Shown piece by piece: positions 32,570 through 40,772 of a DNA stretch of 43,614 nucleotides; the first letter of the stretch is position 1; each line of letters starts with the position of its first letter. A program made the position numbers and the translations under genes. The notes beneath the pieces are model-generated. The model did no database searches and was not told the DNA's origin. It saw only the letters and a program-made list of their open reading frames with translations. The DNA comes from Deltaproteobacteria bacterium (GTDB taxonomy: Bacteria > Desulfobacterota > Binatia > HRBIN30 > JACQVA1), in NCBI GenBank assembly GCA_016210005.1, contig JACQVA010000226.1, positions 1 through 43,614 on the forward strand. Direction: 5' to 3'.

Positions 32570-33328
32570 ATGGCGACTGAAGCGAGCGGCGTACTAGCTG
32601 GCGAGCCCCCAACACCGGGACGCGTATCGGCCGCGCGCCGGGTGCTGGAGCTTGCCCTTGGCCCCTTCACCGGACTGGCGATGCTGACCGCCATCTTCAT
32701 GGTGTTTGTGTACGTCCCCAGCGACAGTGTGCAGGGCATCGTCCAGCGCATCTTCTACTTTCACGTGCCGGCGGCGATCATGGCCTTCGTCGCATTCGGC
32801 TTGGTGGCCGTGGCCAGCGCCATGTTTCTGTGGCGCGGCACGCGCTTCTGGGACCGGCTGGCGCACTCCGGCGCCGAGGTCGGCATGTTGTTCTGTACCA
32901 TCGTGTTGGTCACCGGGCCGATCTGGGCGCGCCCGATCTGGGGCACCTGGTGGACCTGGGATGCGCGGCTGACGACCACGCTGATCCTGTGGCTGATCTA
33001 TGCCGCCTATCTGATGCTGCGTGAGTTTGCCGGCAGCAGCGAGCAAGCGGCGCGCTACGCCGCTGTGCTCGGGATCGTCGGCTCCATCGACATCCCGATC
33101 ATCAATCGGGCGGTGTACTGGTGGCGCACGATTCACCCGGCGGTGTTGGTCACCCGCGAGGGCGGCTCGGGCTTGGCCGACCCGCGCATGAAAGCCACCT
33201 TGTGGCTCTGCTTCCTGGCTTTTGCCGCTCTGTTCAGTTGGCTGCTCTGGGTGCGCAACGAAAATGCGCGGCTGCGCGACGAGGTCGAGCATCTGCACCA
33301 GCAGCTGATGACCGGTCACCTCGAGTAG
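32570..33328 (+). CDS. ccmC: Haem exporter/chaperone membrane protein CcmC
   Basis: A 252-residue membrane protein with six helices and the tryptophan-rich WWD haem-binding motif WGTWWTWDARLT at 124-135. The two haem-ligand histidines of CcmC have counterparts at His65 (FYFHVP) and His189 (TIHP). It loads haem onto CcmE in the periplasm. I start it at the ATG at 32570 after gagagg; an in-frame ATG at 32534 inside ccmB is the alternative. The N-terminal 25 residues are an extension relative to E. coli CcmC. Confidence 0.93.
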   Translation: MATEASGVLAGEPPTPGRVSAARRVLELALGPFTGLAMLTAIFMVFVYVPSDSVQGIVQRIFYFHVPAAIMAFVAFGLVAVASAMFLWRGTRFWDRLAHSGAEVGMLFCTIVLVTGPIWARPIWGTWWTWDARLTTTLILWLIYAAYLMLREFAGSSEQAARYAAVLGIVGSIDIPIINRAVYWWRTIHPAVLVTREGGSGLADPRMKATLWLCFLAFAALFSWLLWVRNENARLRDEVEHLHQQLMTGHLE

Positions 33329-33381
33329 GTGAATTCCATGCGCCGTCGCAACCGCCAGCCAGTTTCGGGGATCGTGCCGCC

Positions 33382-33555
33382 ATGAAAAATCTATCCTTCT
33401 TGTTCGCCGCCTACACCGCGATCTGGGTGCTGCTGTTCCTTTACATCACCAACATCGCGCGGCGTAATCGCCAGCTGCAACGCGAGATCGAGGAGCTGCG
33501 CGAGTTGCTTCAACGACAGGCGCCGGCGCCCCCCCGGCGCTCGGCGCCGTCGTGA
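33382..33555 (+). CDS. ccmD: Haem exporter small subunit CcmD
   Basis: A 57-residue protein with one hydrophobic helix (LFAAYTAIWVLLFLYITNIA) followed by a charged helix RRNRQLQREIEELRELLQR. Both the size and the place directly after ccmC are those of CcmD, which holds CcmC, CcmE and CcmAB together. ccmE, ccmF, ccmG and ccmH are not in the window, so the rest of the system must lie elsewhere. Confidence 0.82.
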   Translation: MKNLSFLFAAYTAIWVLLFLYITNIARRNRQLQREIEELRELLQRQAPAPPRRSAPS

Positions 33556-33625
33556 GCGGCCCCACCCCGCGTTACCAAGTCTCCTCTTGACGCAGCACTG
33601 AGATCTCGCGCCGCGAAGCAGTCCG

Positions 33626-34369
33626 ATGGCGGTGGATTCGCAGTTCTTCGTCTTGGCCGTGATCATCTTGGTCGCCTTCACCACCGAAGCCGCCACCGGC
33701 TTCGGCAGCACGGTTATCGCGGTCACTCTCGGGCTCCATCTCTTCCCGATCCAATCGCTGCTGCCGCTGCTGGTGCCGTTGAACCAGATCCTGACCGCGT
33801 ACATCGTTTACCGGCACCATCAGCACATCGCCTATGGCTTGCTGCTGCGCGGCATTCTGCCGGTGATGGCCATCGGCCTGGTTGCCGGCCTGGCGCTCTT
33901 CCACTTGGTCTCGAACGAGGCGCTACGCGTGCTGTTCGGTCTGTTCGTGGTGGCGGTGGCCGCGCGCGAGTTGCTGGCACTGCTGAGCGCGAGCGCCCCG
34001 GAGGCGCGGCCGCTGTTACCTGCCGCGGCGCGCAACGCCGGGGTGCTCGCCGCCGGCGTGGCGCATGGTCTGTTCGCCTCCGGCGGGCCGCTGTTGGTCT
34101 ACGTCCTCGGCCGCTCGAATCTCGACAAGCGCACTTTTCGCAGCACCTTGGCCGTCGTCTGGCTGACCCTCAACATGGTGCTGACGGCGGTCTACTTCTC
34201 CACCGGCCGGATCAACGCCGACACCTTGTCGGCGCTGGGGCTGCTACTGCCGGCGGTGATGCTCAGCATCGTGCTGGGCGAGTGGGTGCACCCGCGCTTG
34301 GACGAGCAGCGCTTCCGGCTGGCGGTCTTCGGCCTGCTGGTCTTTGCCGGGCTGACCGCGCTGCTGTGA
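33626..34369 (+). CDS. TauE/SafE family permease
   Basis: A 247-residue protein with about eight hydrophobic segments in two similar halves, as in the sulfite exporter TauE/SafE (DUF81) family. The first half holds FTTEAATGFGSTVIAV, the second AGVAHGLFASGGPLLVYVL. Members export sulfite, sulfoacetate or other organic anions, but the substrate here is unknown. It follows ccmD by 70 bases on the same strand and converges with the GMC oxidoreductase gene. Confidence 0.87.
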   Translation: MAVDSQFFVLAVIILVAFTTEAATGFGSTVIAVTLGLHLFPIQSLLPLLVPLNQILTAYIVYRHHQHIAYGLLLRGILPVMAIGLVAGLALFHLVSNEALRVLFGLFVVAVAARELLALLSASAPEARPLLPAAARNAGVLAAGVAHGLFASGGPLLVYVLGRSNLDKRTFRSTLAVVWLTLNMVLTAVYFSTGRINADTLSALGLLLPAVMLSIVLGEWVHPRLDEQRFRLAVFGLLVFAGLTALL

Positions 34370-34380
34370 GCGGCGGCGGA

Positions 34381-36153
34381 CTAGCCCGCCGCCGAAGCGC
34401 AGCCGAGGACGTGCTCGGGCGAGCCCGGTGACACCAGCGCGCCGGCCAGGCGCAGGGCCAGGGCGATGATCGTCAGGGTCGGGTTGTAGCCGGAGCCGGT
34501 GACGAAGACGCCACCGTCGGCGCAATACAAGTTGTCGAGGTCGTGGAACTTGCCGAAGCGGTCGCAAACCGAATCGGCGGGGCTCGTACCCATGCGCAGG
34601 CCGCCGAGAATATGGCGTGACGCCGGCGGCACCGCCGGATCGAAGGGCTGGAAGAAGCCGTAGGCGGCGCCCGCGGCTTCGAGCAGCTCCAGCATCTTCG
34701 GCTTGTAGAACTCCGAGGCGTTCAGCTCGAAGGCGTGGTTGCGGTAAGTCAGCCGCGGCACCGGCAGGCCGAAAACATCACGCACGGTGGGGTCGAGGTC
34801 GACGCGATTGGCCGGCTGCGGCGCGTCTTCGCCCTGCATGATCAGCACCGCGATGTGGGCGTGGAACGGGCTTTCGACCAGCAGCTGCTTGAACGAGACA
34901 TTGAACAGCCGCGCGAAGCCCACCGCCTCCGGCCGCAAGCTTTCGCGGGCGGCGATGATCGGTTGCGAGGAGGTGCCGAACTCGACCACGCCGGCGAGGT
35001 GCGGCCAATCGCTGCGCAACTCCGCGCCCCCCGCTTTGACGCCGCGGAAGTCGCTGATCACGTGCGTCACCGAGCGGCCACGCTCGCCGTGCAGGCGCTG
35101 CTTGAAGATGCCGACGCCGGTGGTCTGGAAGTGGAACATCATGTGCCGGCCGAGGTGGCCGCCGGCATCGGTGATGCCCGACAACCAGCAGATTCGGGCG
35201 CTTTCAATCGGGCTGGCGGCCAAGATTACGTGATCGGCCGCCGCCGATTGCATCTGGCCGTTGTCGTCGATGTATTCGACGCTGACCACGCGCCGCCCGC
35301 TGCCGTCGCGCACCAGCCGGCTCACGTGCGCGTGGTAGCGCAGCTGGCAATTGCCGGTGAGCAGCGCCCGGCGCAGGGTGGTGACCGCCGGCGAACCCTT
35401 GGCGTTGCGCGGGCAGCCGTAACCCGAGCAAAAACCGCAGCTGACGCAGGGCGAACGGCCATCGTACGGTTGGGTGTTGATGGCCGACTCCAAGTTGTAG
35501 GGGTGATAGCCGAGCTGTTTGGCACCGTGGGCCAACACCCGGGCCACATACATCGGCGGCTGCGGTGGCAACGGCAACGGCCGGCTGCGGGGCGGAGCGA
35601 AGGGATTGTCGTCTTCACCGGTTGTGTCGCCGGCAACGCCGGAGAGGCACTCGGCTTCGGTGTAGAAAGGTTCGAGTTCTTCGTAGCTCAACGGCCAGTC
35701 GGCGAAGCTGGTGCCCGGGTAGTTGCGGCCCGCGGCACTCAAGGCCGAGGCCATGCGGAAATCGACCGGGGTGAAGCGCGGGTAGGCGACGCCCGAGATG
35801 ACCGCGGCGCCGCCGACGTTGCGCGTCAGGATGTTCACGTCGGGGTGCGCCTGCGCCGTTTCACTCTCGCTCTGGCGGAAGGTGCGGGGTTCGAGCAGCG
35901 GGTCTTGATAGACGAAGTGGCGGAGCGCGTTCTTGATCTCATCGTTGCTGAACAGCGGCCAGGGGATGTGGCCGGAGTGATCCAGGCCCGGGAACGGGTT
36001 GACGCCGGCTTCGAGCACCAACACCTTCCAGCCCGCTGCCGCGAGCACGTGTGCGGCGGCCGAGCCCCCCGCGCCGCTGCCGACGATCAAGGCATCGAAA
36101 CGGTCGAGGCTGGTGTTGCCGAGAACGCCGGAAACACTGGCGGGCAGGCTCAT
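34381..36153 (-). CDS. GMC family oxidoreductase
   Basis: A 590-residue FAD enzyme of the glucose-methanol-choline family. It has the FAD loop GSGAGGSAAA from residue 25 with Glu48 at the end of strand 2, and the C-terminal active-site segment RHILGGLRMG plus ADGGVFVTGSGYNPTLTIIALALR. A Cys cluster CVSCGFCSGYGC (Cys 236, 239, 242, 247) recalls the motif of membrane-bound gluconate- or sorbitol-type dehydrogenase large subunits. The start ATG overlaps the stop of the upstream gene (ATGA), so the two are translationally coupled; that partner is a gluconate 2-dehydrogenase subunit-3-like protein. Substrate is probably an alcohol or sugar acid. There is no obvious signal peptide; export may be by co-transport with the Tat partner. 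Confidence 0.9.
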   Translation of the reverse strand: MSLPASVSGVLGNTSLDRFDALIVGSGAGGSAAAHVLAAAGWKVLVLEAGVNPFPGLDHSGHIPWPLFSNDEIKNALRHFVYQDPLLEPRTFRQSESETAQAHPDVNILTRNVGGAAVISGVAYPRFTPVDFRMASALSAAGRNYPGTSFADWPLSYEELEPFYTEAECLSGVAGDTTGEDDNPFAPPRSRPLPLPPQPPMYVARVLAHGAKQLGYHPYNLESAINTQPYDGRSPCVSCGFCSGYGCPRNAKGSPAVTTLRRALLTGNCQLRYHAHVSRLVRDGSGRRVVSVEYIDDNGQMQSAAADHVILAASPIESARICWLSGITDAGGHLGRHMMFHFQTTGVGIFKQRLHGERGRSVTHVISDFRGVKAGGAELRSDWPHLAGVVEFGTSSQPIIAARESLRPEAVGFARLFNVSFKQLLVESPFHAHIAVLIMQGEDAPQPANRVDLDPTVRDVFGLPVPRLTYRNHAFELNASEFYKPKMLELLEAAGAAYGFFQPFDPAVPPASRHILGGLRMGTSPADSVCDRFGKFHDLDNLYCADGGVFVTGSGYNPTLTIIALALRLAGALVSPGSPEHVLGCASAAG

Positions 36154-37337
36154 GCCGGCACCTCGAAACAATACGGGGCATCAAACGTCCGGCCGCCGGT
36201 GACGCTGCTGATGGCGCCGAGGAATTGCTTGATGTTGGCACTGAAACCGCGGCAGTCTTCTTCGGGGTTGGGGCCCGAGTTGGGTTTTTCCGAACGTTCG
36301 CGATAGCCGGGGATGGATTCGTCGTAGATGGTATAGCCCAAGGGCTGGCTATCGCCGTCGAAGCCGATAAGCTGCCAGCCGCGGCGGTCGCGGTTGCCGC
36401 CGTACTCGGGCGCGCACAGCATGCCCTCGATGGTGTGGTAGCGCAGCAGGGTGACGAAGTCGATATCGGCCTGATCCAGCACCGTGCCTTGCTCATCGGT
36501 CGCCAGCTCCGCGAACGGCTTGCCGAAGATGTCGCGGCTGATTGCTTCGAGCGACGCCAGCCCTTCGCGATAGCGGCGGCGCATATCGGTCTCCAGCAGT
36601 GTGGTTGCCAGCGGGTTGGCGGCGGCCGCCGGCACGGCCGCGGCGCCGAGCATGCGGATCTTCCAGCTCAACGCTTGCAGGCGGGAGAGCGGGAGGAATT
36701 GGCGGAAGAACTCGGGCGGGTAACTGAGGACGGTGGTTGCCGCTACCCGGCCGGAAGCCGCGGCGCCAGCCGGCGCCGGTACGACGTGGCATGACACGCA
36801 CGGTGTCGCGCCGGTGGGAAAGTGCGGCTGCGGCTGGCGTCCGCTGAACGGTCCGCCGGCGAGAATCGGCCGGGCATTGAAGACGGCGGTCTCGGCGCGC
36901 GTTATGTCGGAGGCGTCGATGATGCCGTCACCGTCCACATCGCCGGCGTCACGGCAATTGCCCTGAGCACCGTTTGCCTGAGCGACCGTCGCGGTGAGAT
37001 CGGCGGCGGTGACATAGCGGTCGCAGTTGGCGTCGGTGCCGGGGGCGAAGGCCAGCATGGCGCGGATATACGTGACCACGCCACACTCGCGCGCCCCGAC
37101 GCCCAGGCTATCGGACGGTACAATGCGGGCGGTGGCGGCGTCGAGGATTGCGAGTTCCTCCTCGGTGAGCAACCAGGCATCGGTGGTGGCCCCCGGCGCA
37201 CCGCGGCCTACGGCCCGCGCCAGTGGCAACGGCAACAGTGCAGCGGCAGTGCCGGCGGCGAGCAAGCCGAGCACCTGACGGCGCCGGAGTTGGGTGGTGA
37301 CGAGCGCAAGCGCCTTGGTCGAACCGGCGATCTCCAT
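36150..37337 (-). CDS. Gluconate 2-dehydrogenase subunit-3-like protein with dockerin-like loops and a CxxCH site
   Basis: A 395-residue protein. It begins with a Tat signal (LRRRQVLGLLAAG at 17-29, then a hydrophobic stretch and AXA). The subunit-3 family part is split: TEEELAILDAATARIVPSD at 58-76, and DIDFVTLLRYHTIEGMLCAPEYGGN from 291. Between them is an insertion with two dockerin-like calcium loops, DANCDRYVTAAD (102-113) and DVDGDGIIDASD (133-144), and a haem-c motif CVSCH at 180-184. Usual subunit-3 proteins are about 200-250 residues without these. It is coupled to the GMC gene by the ATGA overlap. It probably escorts that enzyme through Tat and may hold a cytochrome-like electron acceptor. 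Confidence 0.82.
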   Translation of the reverse strand: MEIAGSTKALALVTTQLRRRQVLGLLAAGTAAALLPLPLARAVGRGAPGATTDAWLLTEEELAILDAATARIVPSDSLGVGARECGVVTYIRAMLAFAPGTDANCDRYVTAADLTATVAQANGAQGNCRDAGDVDGDGIIDASDITRAETAVFNARPILAGGPFSGRQPQPHFPTGATPCVSCHVVPAPAGAAASGRVAATTVLSYPPEFFRQFLPLSRLQALSWKIRMLGAAAVPAAAANPLATTLLETDMRRRYREGLASLEAISRDIFGKPFAELATDEQGTVLDQADIDFVTLLRYHTIEGMLCAPEYGGNRDRRGWQLIGFDGDSQPLGYTIYDESIPGYRERSEKPNSGPNPEEDCRGFSANIKQFLGAISSVTGGRTFDAPYCFEVPA

Positions 37338-37386
37338 GGGCGTGGTCTATGGCACAGGCCATGTTCCCGCTGCAACTGCTGCGGCT

Positions 37387-38328
37387 TCAGCCGGCGCGAC
37401 CAAGACGCTGTGAGCGTAACTCGTGCATGCCGGCAAACATCGCCGGGGCGTCGATCGGGGCGTCGAAGGGCTCGCCGCGAAATTCGCGGTAGGCGCGCTC
37501 GACGTTGAACACGATGCGCTCCGGCTCGGTCCAGCCGGCGTAAGGGCCGAGGTCGATCTGCTTGGCCGCGGCCAGCGCCGGCAGTCCGGCATCAAAGGCG
37601 CGGCGGGCCTCGGCGCGCACGTACGCGAGATACGCCTTCATCTCTCGCGCGCCCTCGACGCCGCAGACTGGCCCATGTCCGGGCACGATCACCGCCGGTG
37701 CCAGCGCGACGATGCGGTCGAGCGCGGCCAGCCAATGGGCGTAAGTACCTTCCCAGCCGATCGGCGTGCACAGCCGGAACAAGACATCGCCGGCGAAGAG
37801 CACGCGCTGCTCGGGCAGGTGGACAATGACATCACTGTTAGTGTGCGCCGGTCCGACGTAGATCAGCTGCACGGGTACGCCATCGAGATCGAGGTCCAGC
37901 CGCTCGTCGATCAGCGTGGTCGGCGGCGTCAGCTCGATGCCGGAGAAGTCCCACTCGGCCAGCGCGCGTGCCAGCGCGGCCATTGCCGGGATGTCGCTCT
38001 CGGTGGCCGCGCGCAGGAACTGCATTGCTTCCGGCTTTTCCTTTCCGAAAGCGGCGGCGCACAGGCGGTGGCCGATGATTTGCGCACCGCGAAACAGCTG
38101 GTTACCCCAGCAGTGATCGCCGTTGTAATGGGTGTTGACGACGCGCCGGGCCGGCTCGCGCCACACCCGCGCGTAGTGCTCGATCAGCCGGCGGGTGTGC
38201 GGCAGGTCCCAGAAAGTATCGATCACCAGGCCGCCGCCGTGATTGATGAAGCCCGAGTTGCTGGTGCCGAGCCCGCGATCTGCTTGCAGACAGGCGTAGA
38301 CGTCCGTGGCTAGCTGGCGTAGTTCCAT
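37387..38328 (-). CDS. Metallo-beta-lactamase fold hydrolase with substituted metal motif
   Basis: A 313-residue MBL-fold protein: GLVIDTFWD, the metal motif NTHYNGDHCWGN (His67, Asn69, Asp71, His72), GPAHTNSD, LFAGDVLF and VPGHGP. The classical HxHxDH has Asn in place of the second His. Some groups of MBL proteins keep this form, so it need not be inactive, but one zinc site should be altered. A TATATT hexamer six bases before the ATG suggests a leaderless message. It lies next to a CoA-transferase gene; function is unknown. Confidence 0.82.
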   Translation of the reverse strand: MELRQLATDVYACLQADRGLGTSNSGFINHGGGLVIDTFWDLPHTRRLIEHYARVWREPARRVVNTHYNGDHCWGNQLFRGAQIIGHRLCAAAFGKEKPEAMQFLRAATESDIPAMAALARALAEWDFSGIELTPPTTLIDERLDLDLDGVPVQLIYVGPAHTNSDVIVHLPEQRVLFAGDVLFRLCTPIGWEGTYAHWLAALDRIVALAPAVIVPGHGPVCGVEGAREMKAYLAYVRAEARRAFDAGLPALAAAKQIDLGPYAGWTEPERIVFNVERAYREFRGEPFDAPIDAPAMFAGMHELRSQRLGRAG

Positions 38329-38334
38329 GATGCC

Positions 38335-38340
38335 AATATA
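38335..38340 (-). promoter_or_regulatory. Candidate -10 box for a leaderless MBL-fold transcript
   Basis: Minus-strand TATATT with six bases to the ATG at 38328 and no ribosome binding site. It is the best of three similar arrangements in the window. Confidence 0.4.
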
Positions 38341-38367
38341 TCCGAGAGTAGCGCGGCTTGCATTGGC

Positions 38368-40743
38368 CTACCAGCACACCCCCTCGTCAGCGAGTCGGGC
38401 GATTTCGGCGGGCGATAGGCCGAGCACGCGCGCGAGCACGGCTTCGGTGTGTTGGCCGAGCAGCGGGGCGGGACCGGCGGGGAACAGGCGCGAGCGGCTC
38501 AGGCGCAGCGGGTTGCCGCTGTGGCGCGCGGCGCCGACTTCGGGATGTTCGAGCGTTACGATCGCCCCGCGGGCGGCTAGATGACGATCGGCGCGGAGGT
38601 CGTCCGGGCTGAGCACCGCCATGGCCGAGACTCCGGCCGCTTGCAACACCGAGGCGGCGTGTTCGGCGGCGCGCGCTCGGGTCCATTCGCTGACGCGGGC
38701 CTCGATGGCCTCACGGTCGGTGAGGCGGCCGGCTAGGGTCACCCACCTTGGCTCGGGCGCCCACCCGAGACAGCGCTGGAATCGCGTCCAGGCGTCGTCG
38801 CCGACGACGGCGATGGCACACCAGCGGTCCTCGCCGGCACAGGGGTAGACGCCGTGCGGCACGGCGTAATCCACGGCATTGCCGCGCGCGGTGGCCGGCC
38901 GGCCGGTGCACGCGCCCTCGAGGTAGAACTCGCCGAGCAGGTAGACGCCGGCTTCGGTTTGGGCCAGGTCGATGAATTGGCCGGCGCCGGTGCGGCGGCG
39001 GTGGGCGAGCGCGGCCAGCACCGCCACCACCCCCAGCTTGCTGGCGACATGGTCGGGGTGGTTCAGCGAGCAGCCCGCCGGATACGGCACCGTGTCATGA
39101 TTCCACAGCCAGTGCATGCCGCTAAACGCGGAGTTCATCGGCCCGAAGGCCTGCTGCTCGGCCAAGGGGCCGGTGTGGCCGTAGCCTTGCGAGGAGAGAT
39201 AGATCACGTCGGGCCGCGCGCGCCGGACATCCTCGTAGTCGAGTTGCCACTCGCGCATGACGCCGCCGCGGTTGTTCTCGGCCACGATGTCGGCGGTGGC
39301 ACACAGCTGTAAGGCGAGTTCACGCCCGCGCGGCGTGCGCAGGTCGAGGCAGACACTCTGCTGGCCGCGGCACTCGTCGTTGAAAGTGAAGGCCTTGTTG
39401 GGCGCGTCGGGTTCGAGGGTGACGGCGCGCAAGGGGTCGAGCTTGACGTGTGATTCGATCTTGATCACGTCGGCGCCGAGCTCGGCCAGCAGCCACGTCA
39501 TCTCGGGTACCACCGCCACGACGCCGAAGTGCACCACGCGGATGCCCGTCAGCGGTCCGCCCGCGACCGTCCCCGCCGGCGGCTCGGCTGAGCGCGGGGC
39601 GAAGCCTTGGCCATCGTCCTCACCGGGAATGGGCGCCGGGCGGCGCACGGCGGCGGGAGTGGCCGACAGGCGAAACGGGACACCGGCGAACGGGGCCTCA
39701 CCGACGTGGGGAAAGCCGGTGGCCTGGAAGGTGCCGCGCGCGCGGCTCTGCTCGGTGGCCACGAACTCATCCGGGGTGTTGACCGGTGCCAGCGGAATGC
39801 CCCGCCGGCGCGCTTCGGCGAACACCTCGGCACGGGTGCGCGGGCGCAGCGCCGCGGCGGCGATCTGGCGGATCGTCTCGCCCATCAACACGCGGTACAT
39901 CAGCACTTCGTACGCCGGCTCAGCGAGCTCGGGCGGACTGCCGAGCAACTCGACGAAGGCGCGCCAGTGGCGGGTGGTCGCGGTCAGCACGCGCACGTAG
40001 CCGTCGGCCACCGGCAGCACCGGGTAATTGCCGTCGGCGTTGCGCGGTGGTGACGGCGCCAGCATGGGATAGACGCGTGCGTAGTCGGCCAGCGGAATCG
40101 ACCACGGATTGGTGCCCGCCAGCGCCGCCTCCTGCACCGAAATCTCGACGGATTGGCCCTGGCCGTGGCGCGTGCGGTCGAGTAATGCCGCGAGCGCACC
40201 GGCGACCCCGAACACCGAGGCGCAGTCATGCGCCAAGTAGCCCGGCAGCCAGCACGGCGGCCGATCGAGAAAGCCGGCTTGCGAGAGCGCGCCCGAAGCC
40301 GCCAGCGCCGGCAGCGCCTCCAGCCGCCAGCCGGCGCGCGGACCGGACAAGCCGAAGTCGGCGATGGCTAGGTGAATCAGCTGCGGGTGGCGCGCGCGCA
40401 CCGCCGCCGGCGTCAGGCGGCACTGGCGCTGGCCCACGGGCCCGAGATTCTCGATCAAGATGTCGGCGCGATCGCACAACTCCACGAAACGGCGCCAGCC
40501 GTCGTCGCTGTGCAGGTCGATGACGGCGCCGCGCTTGTTGGCGTTACGGTAGAGGAACGGCAGCGAGCGGTCCGGCGCAGCCACGTTGCCGGCGAACGGC
40601 GGCCGCCAGCGGTCGGGATCACCGCCCGGCGGCTCCACCTTGATCACGTCCGCCCCGAGGTCAGCGAGCAAGCGGCCGGCAAGCGCAGCGCGGATGTCGC
40701 TGAGGTCAACAACGCGAAGGTGAGCCAGCGGCGGTGTGGTCAT
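38368..40743 (-). CDS. Tandem class III CoA-transferase (CaiB/BaiF family)
   Basis: At 791 residues this is two CaiB/BaiF domains in one chain. The first (about 1-370) starts LRVVDLSDIRAALAGRLLADLGADVIKVE; the second (about 398-791) starts IRVVHFGVVAVVPEMTWLLAELGADVIKIE. Both halves keep an Asp at the position of the catalytic aspartate: Asp173 in LAHDCASVFG and Asp564 in NHPDHVASKLG. Class III CoA-transferases move CoA between carboxylic acids through an aspartyl thioester. Duplicated forms of about 800 residues exist. Flanked by two MBL-fold genes on the same strand, it may activate an acid that those enzymes release or protect. Confidence 0.9.
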   Translation of the reverse strand: MTTPPLAHLRVVDLSDIRAALAGRLLADLGADVIKVEPPGGDPDRWRPPFAGNVAAPDRSLPFLYRNANKRGAVIDLHSDDGWRRFVELCDRADILIENLGPVGQRQCRLTPAAVRARHPQLIHLAIADFGLSGPRAGWRLEALPALAASGALSQAGFLDRPPCWLPGYLAHDCASVFGVAGALAALLDRTRHGQGQSVEISVQEAALAGTNPWSIPLADYARVYPMLAPSPPRNADGNYPVLPVADGYVRVLTATTRHWRAFVELLGSPPELAEPAYEVLMYRVLMGETIRQIAAAALRPRTRAEVFAEARRRGIPLAPVNTPDEFVATEQSRARGTFQATGFPHVGEAPFAGVPFRLSATPAAVRRPAPIPGEDDGQGFAPRSAEPPAGTVAGGPLTGIRVVHFGVVAVVPEMTWLLAELGADVIKIESHVKLDPLRAVTLEPDAPNKAFTFNDECRGQQSVCLDLRTPRGRELALQLCATADIVAENNRGGVMREWQLDYEDVRRARPDVIYLSSQGYGHTGPLAEQQAFGPMNSAFSGMHWLWNHDTVPYPAGCSLNHPDHVASKLGVVAVLAALAHRRRTGAGQFIDLAQTEAGVYLLGEFYLEGACTGRPATARGNAVDYAVPHGVYPCAGEDRWCAIAVVGDDAWTRFQRCLGWAPEPRWVTLAGRLTDREAIEARVSEWTRARAAEHAASVLQAAGVSAMAVLSPDDLRADRHLAARGAIVTLEHPEVGAARHSGNPLRLSRSRLFPAGPAPLLGQHTEAVLARVLGLSPAEIARLADEGVCW

Positions 40744-40772
40744 GCGATAAGCACGCGGCGCGGGCGAAGCCT

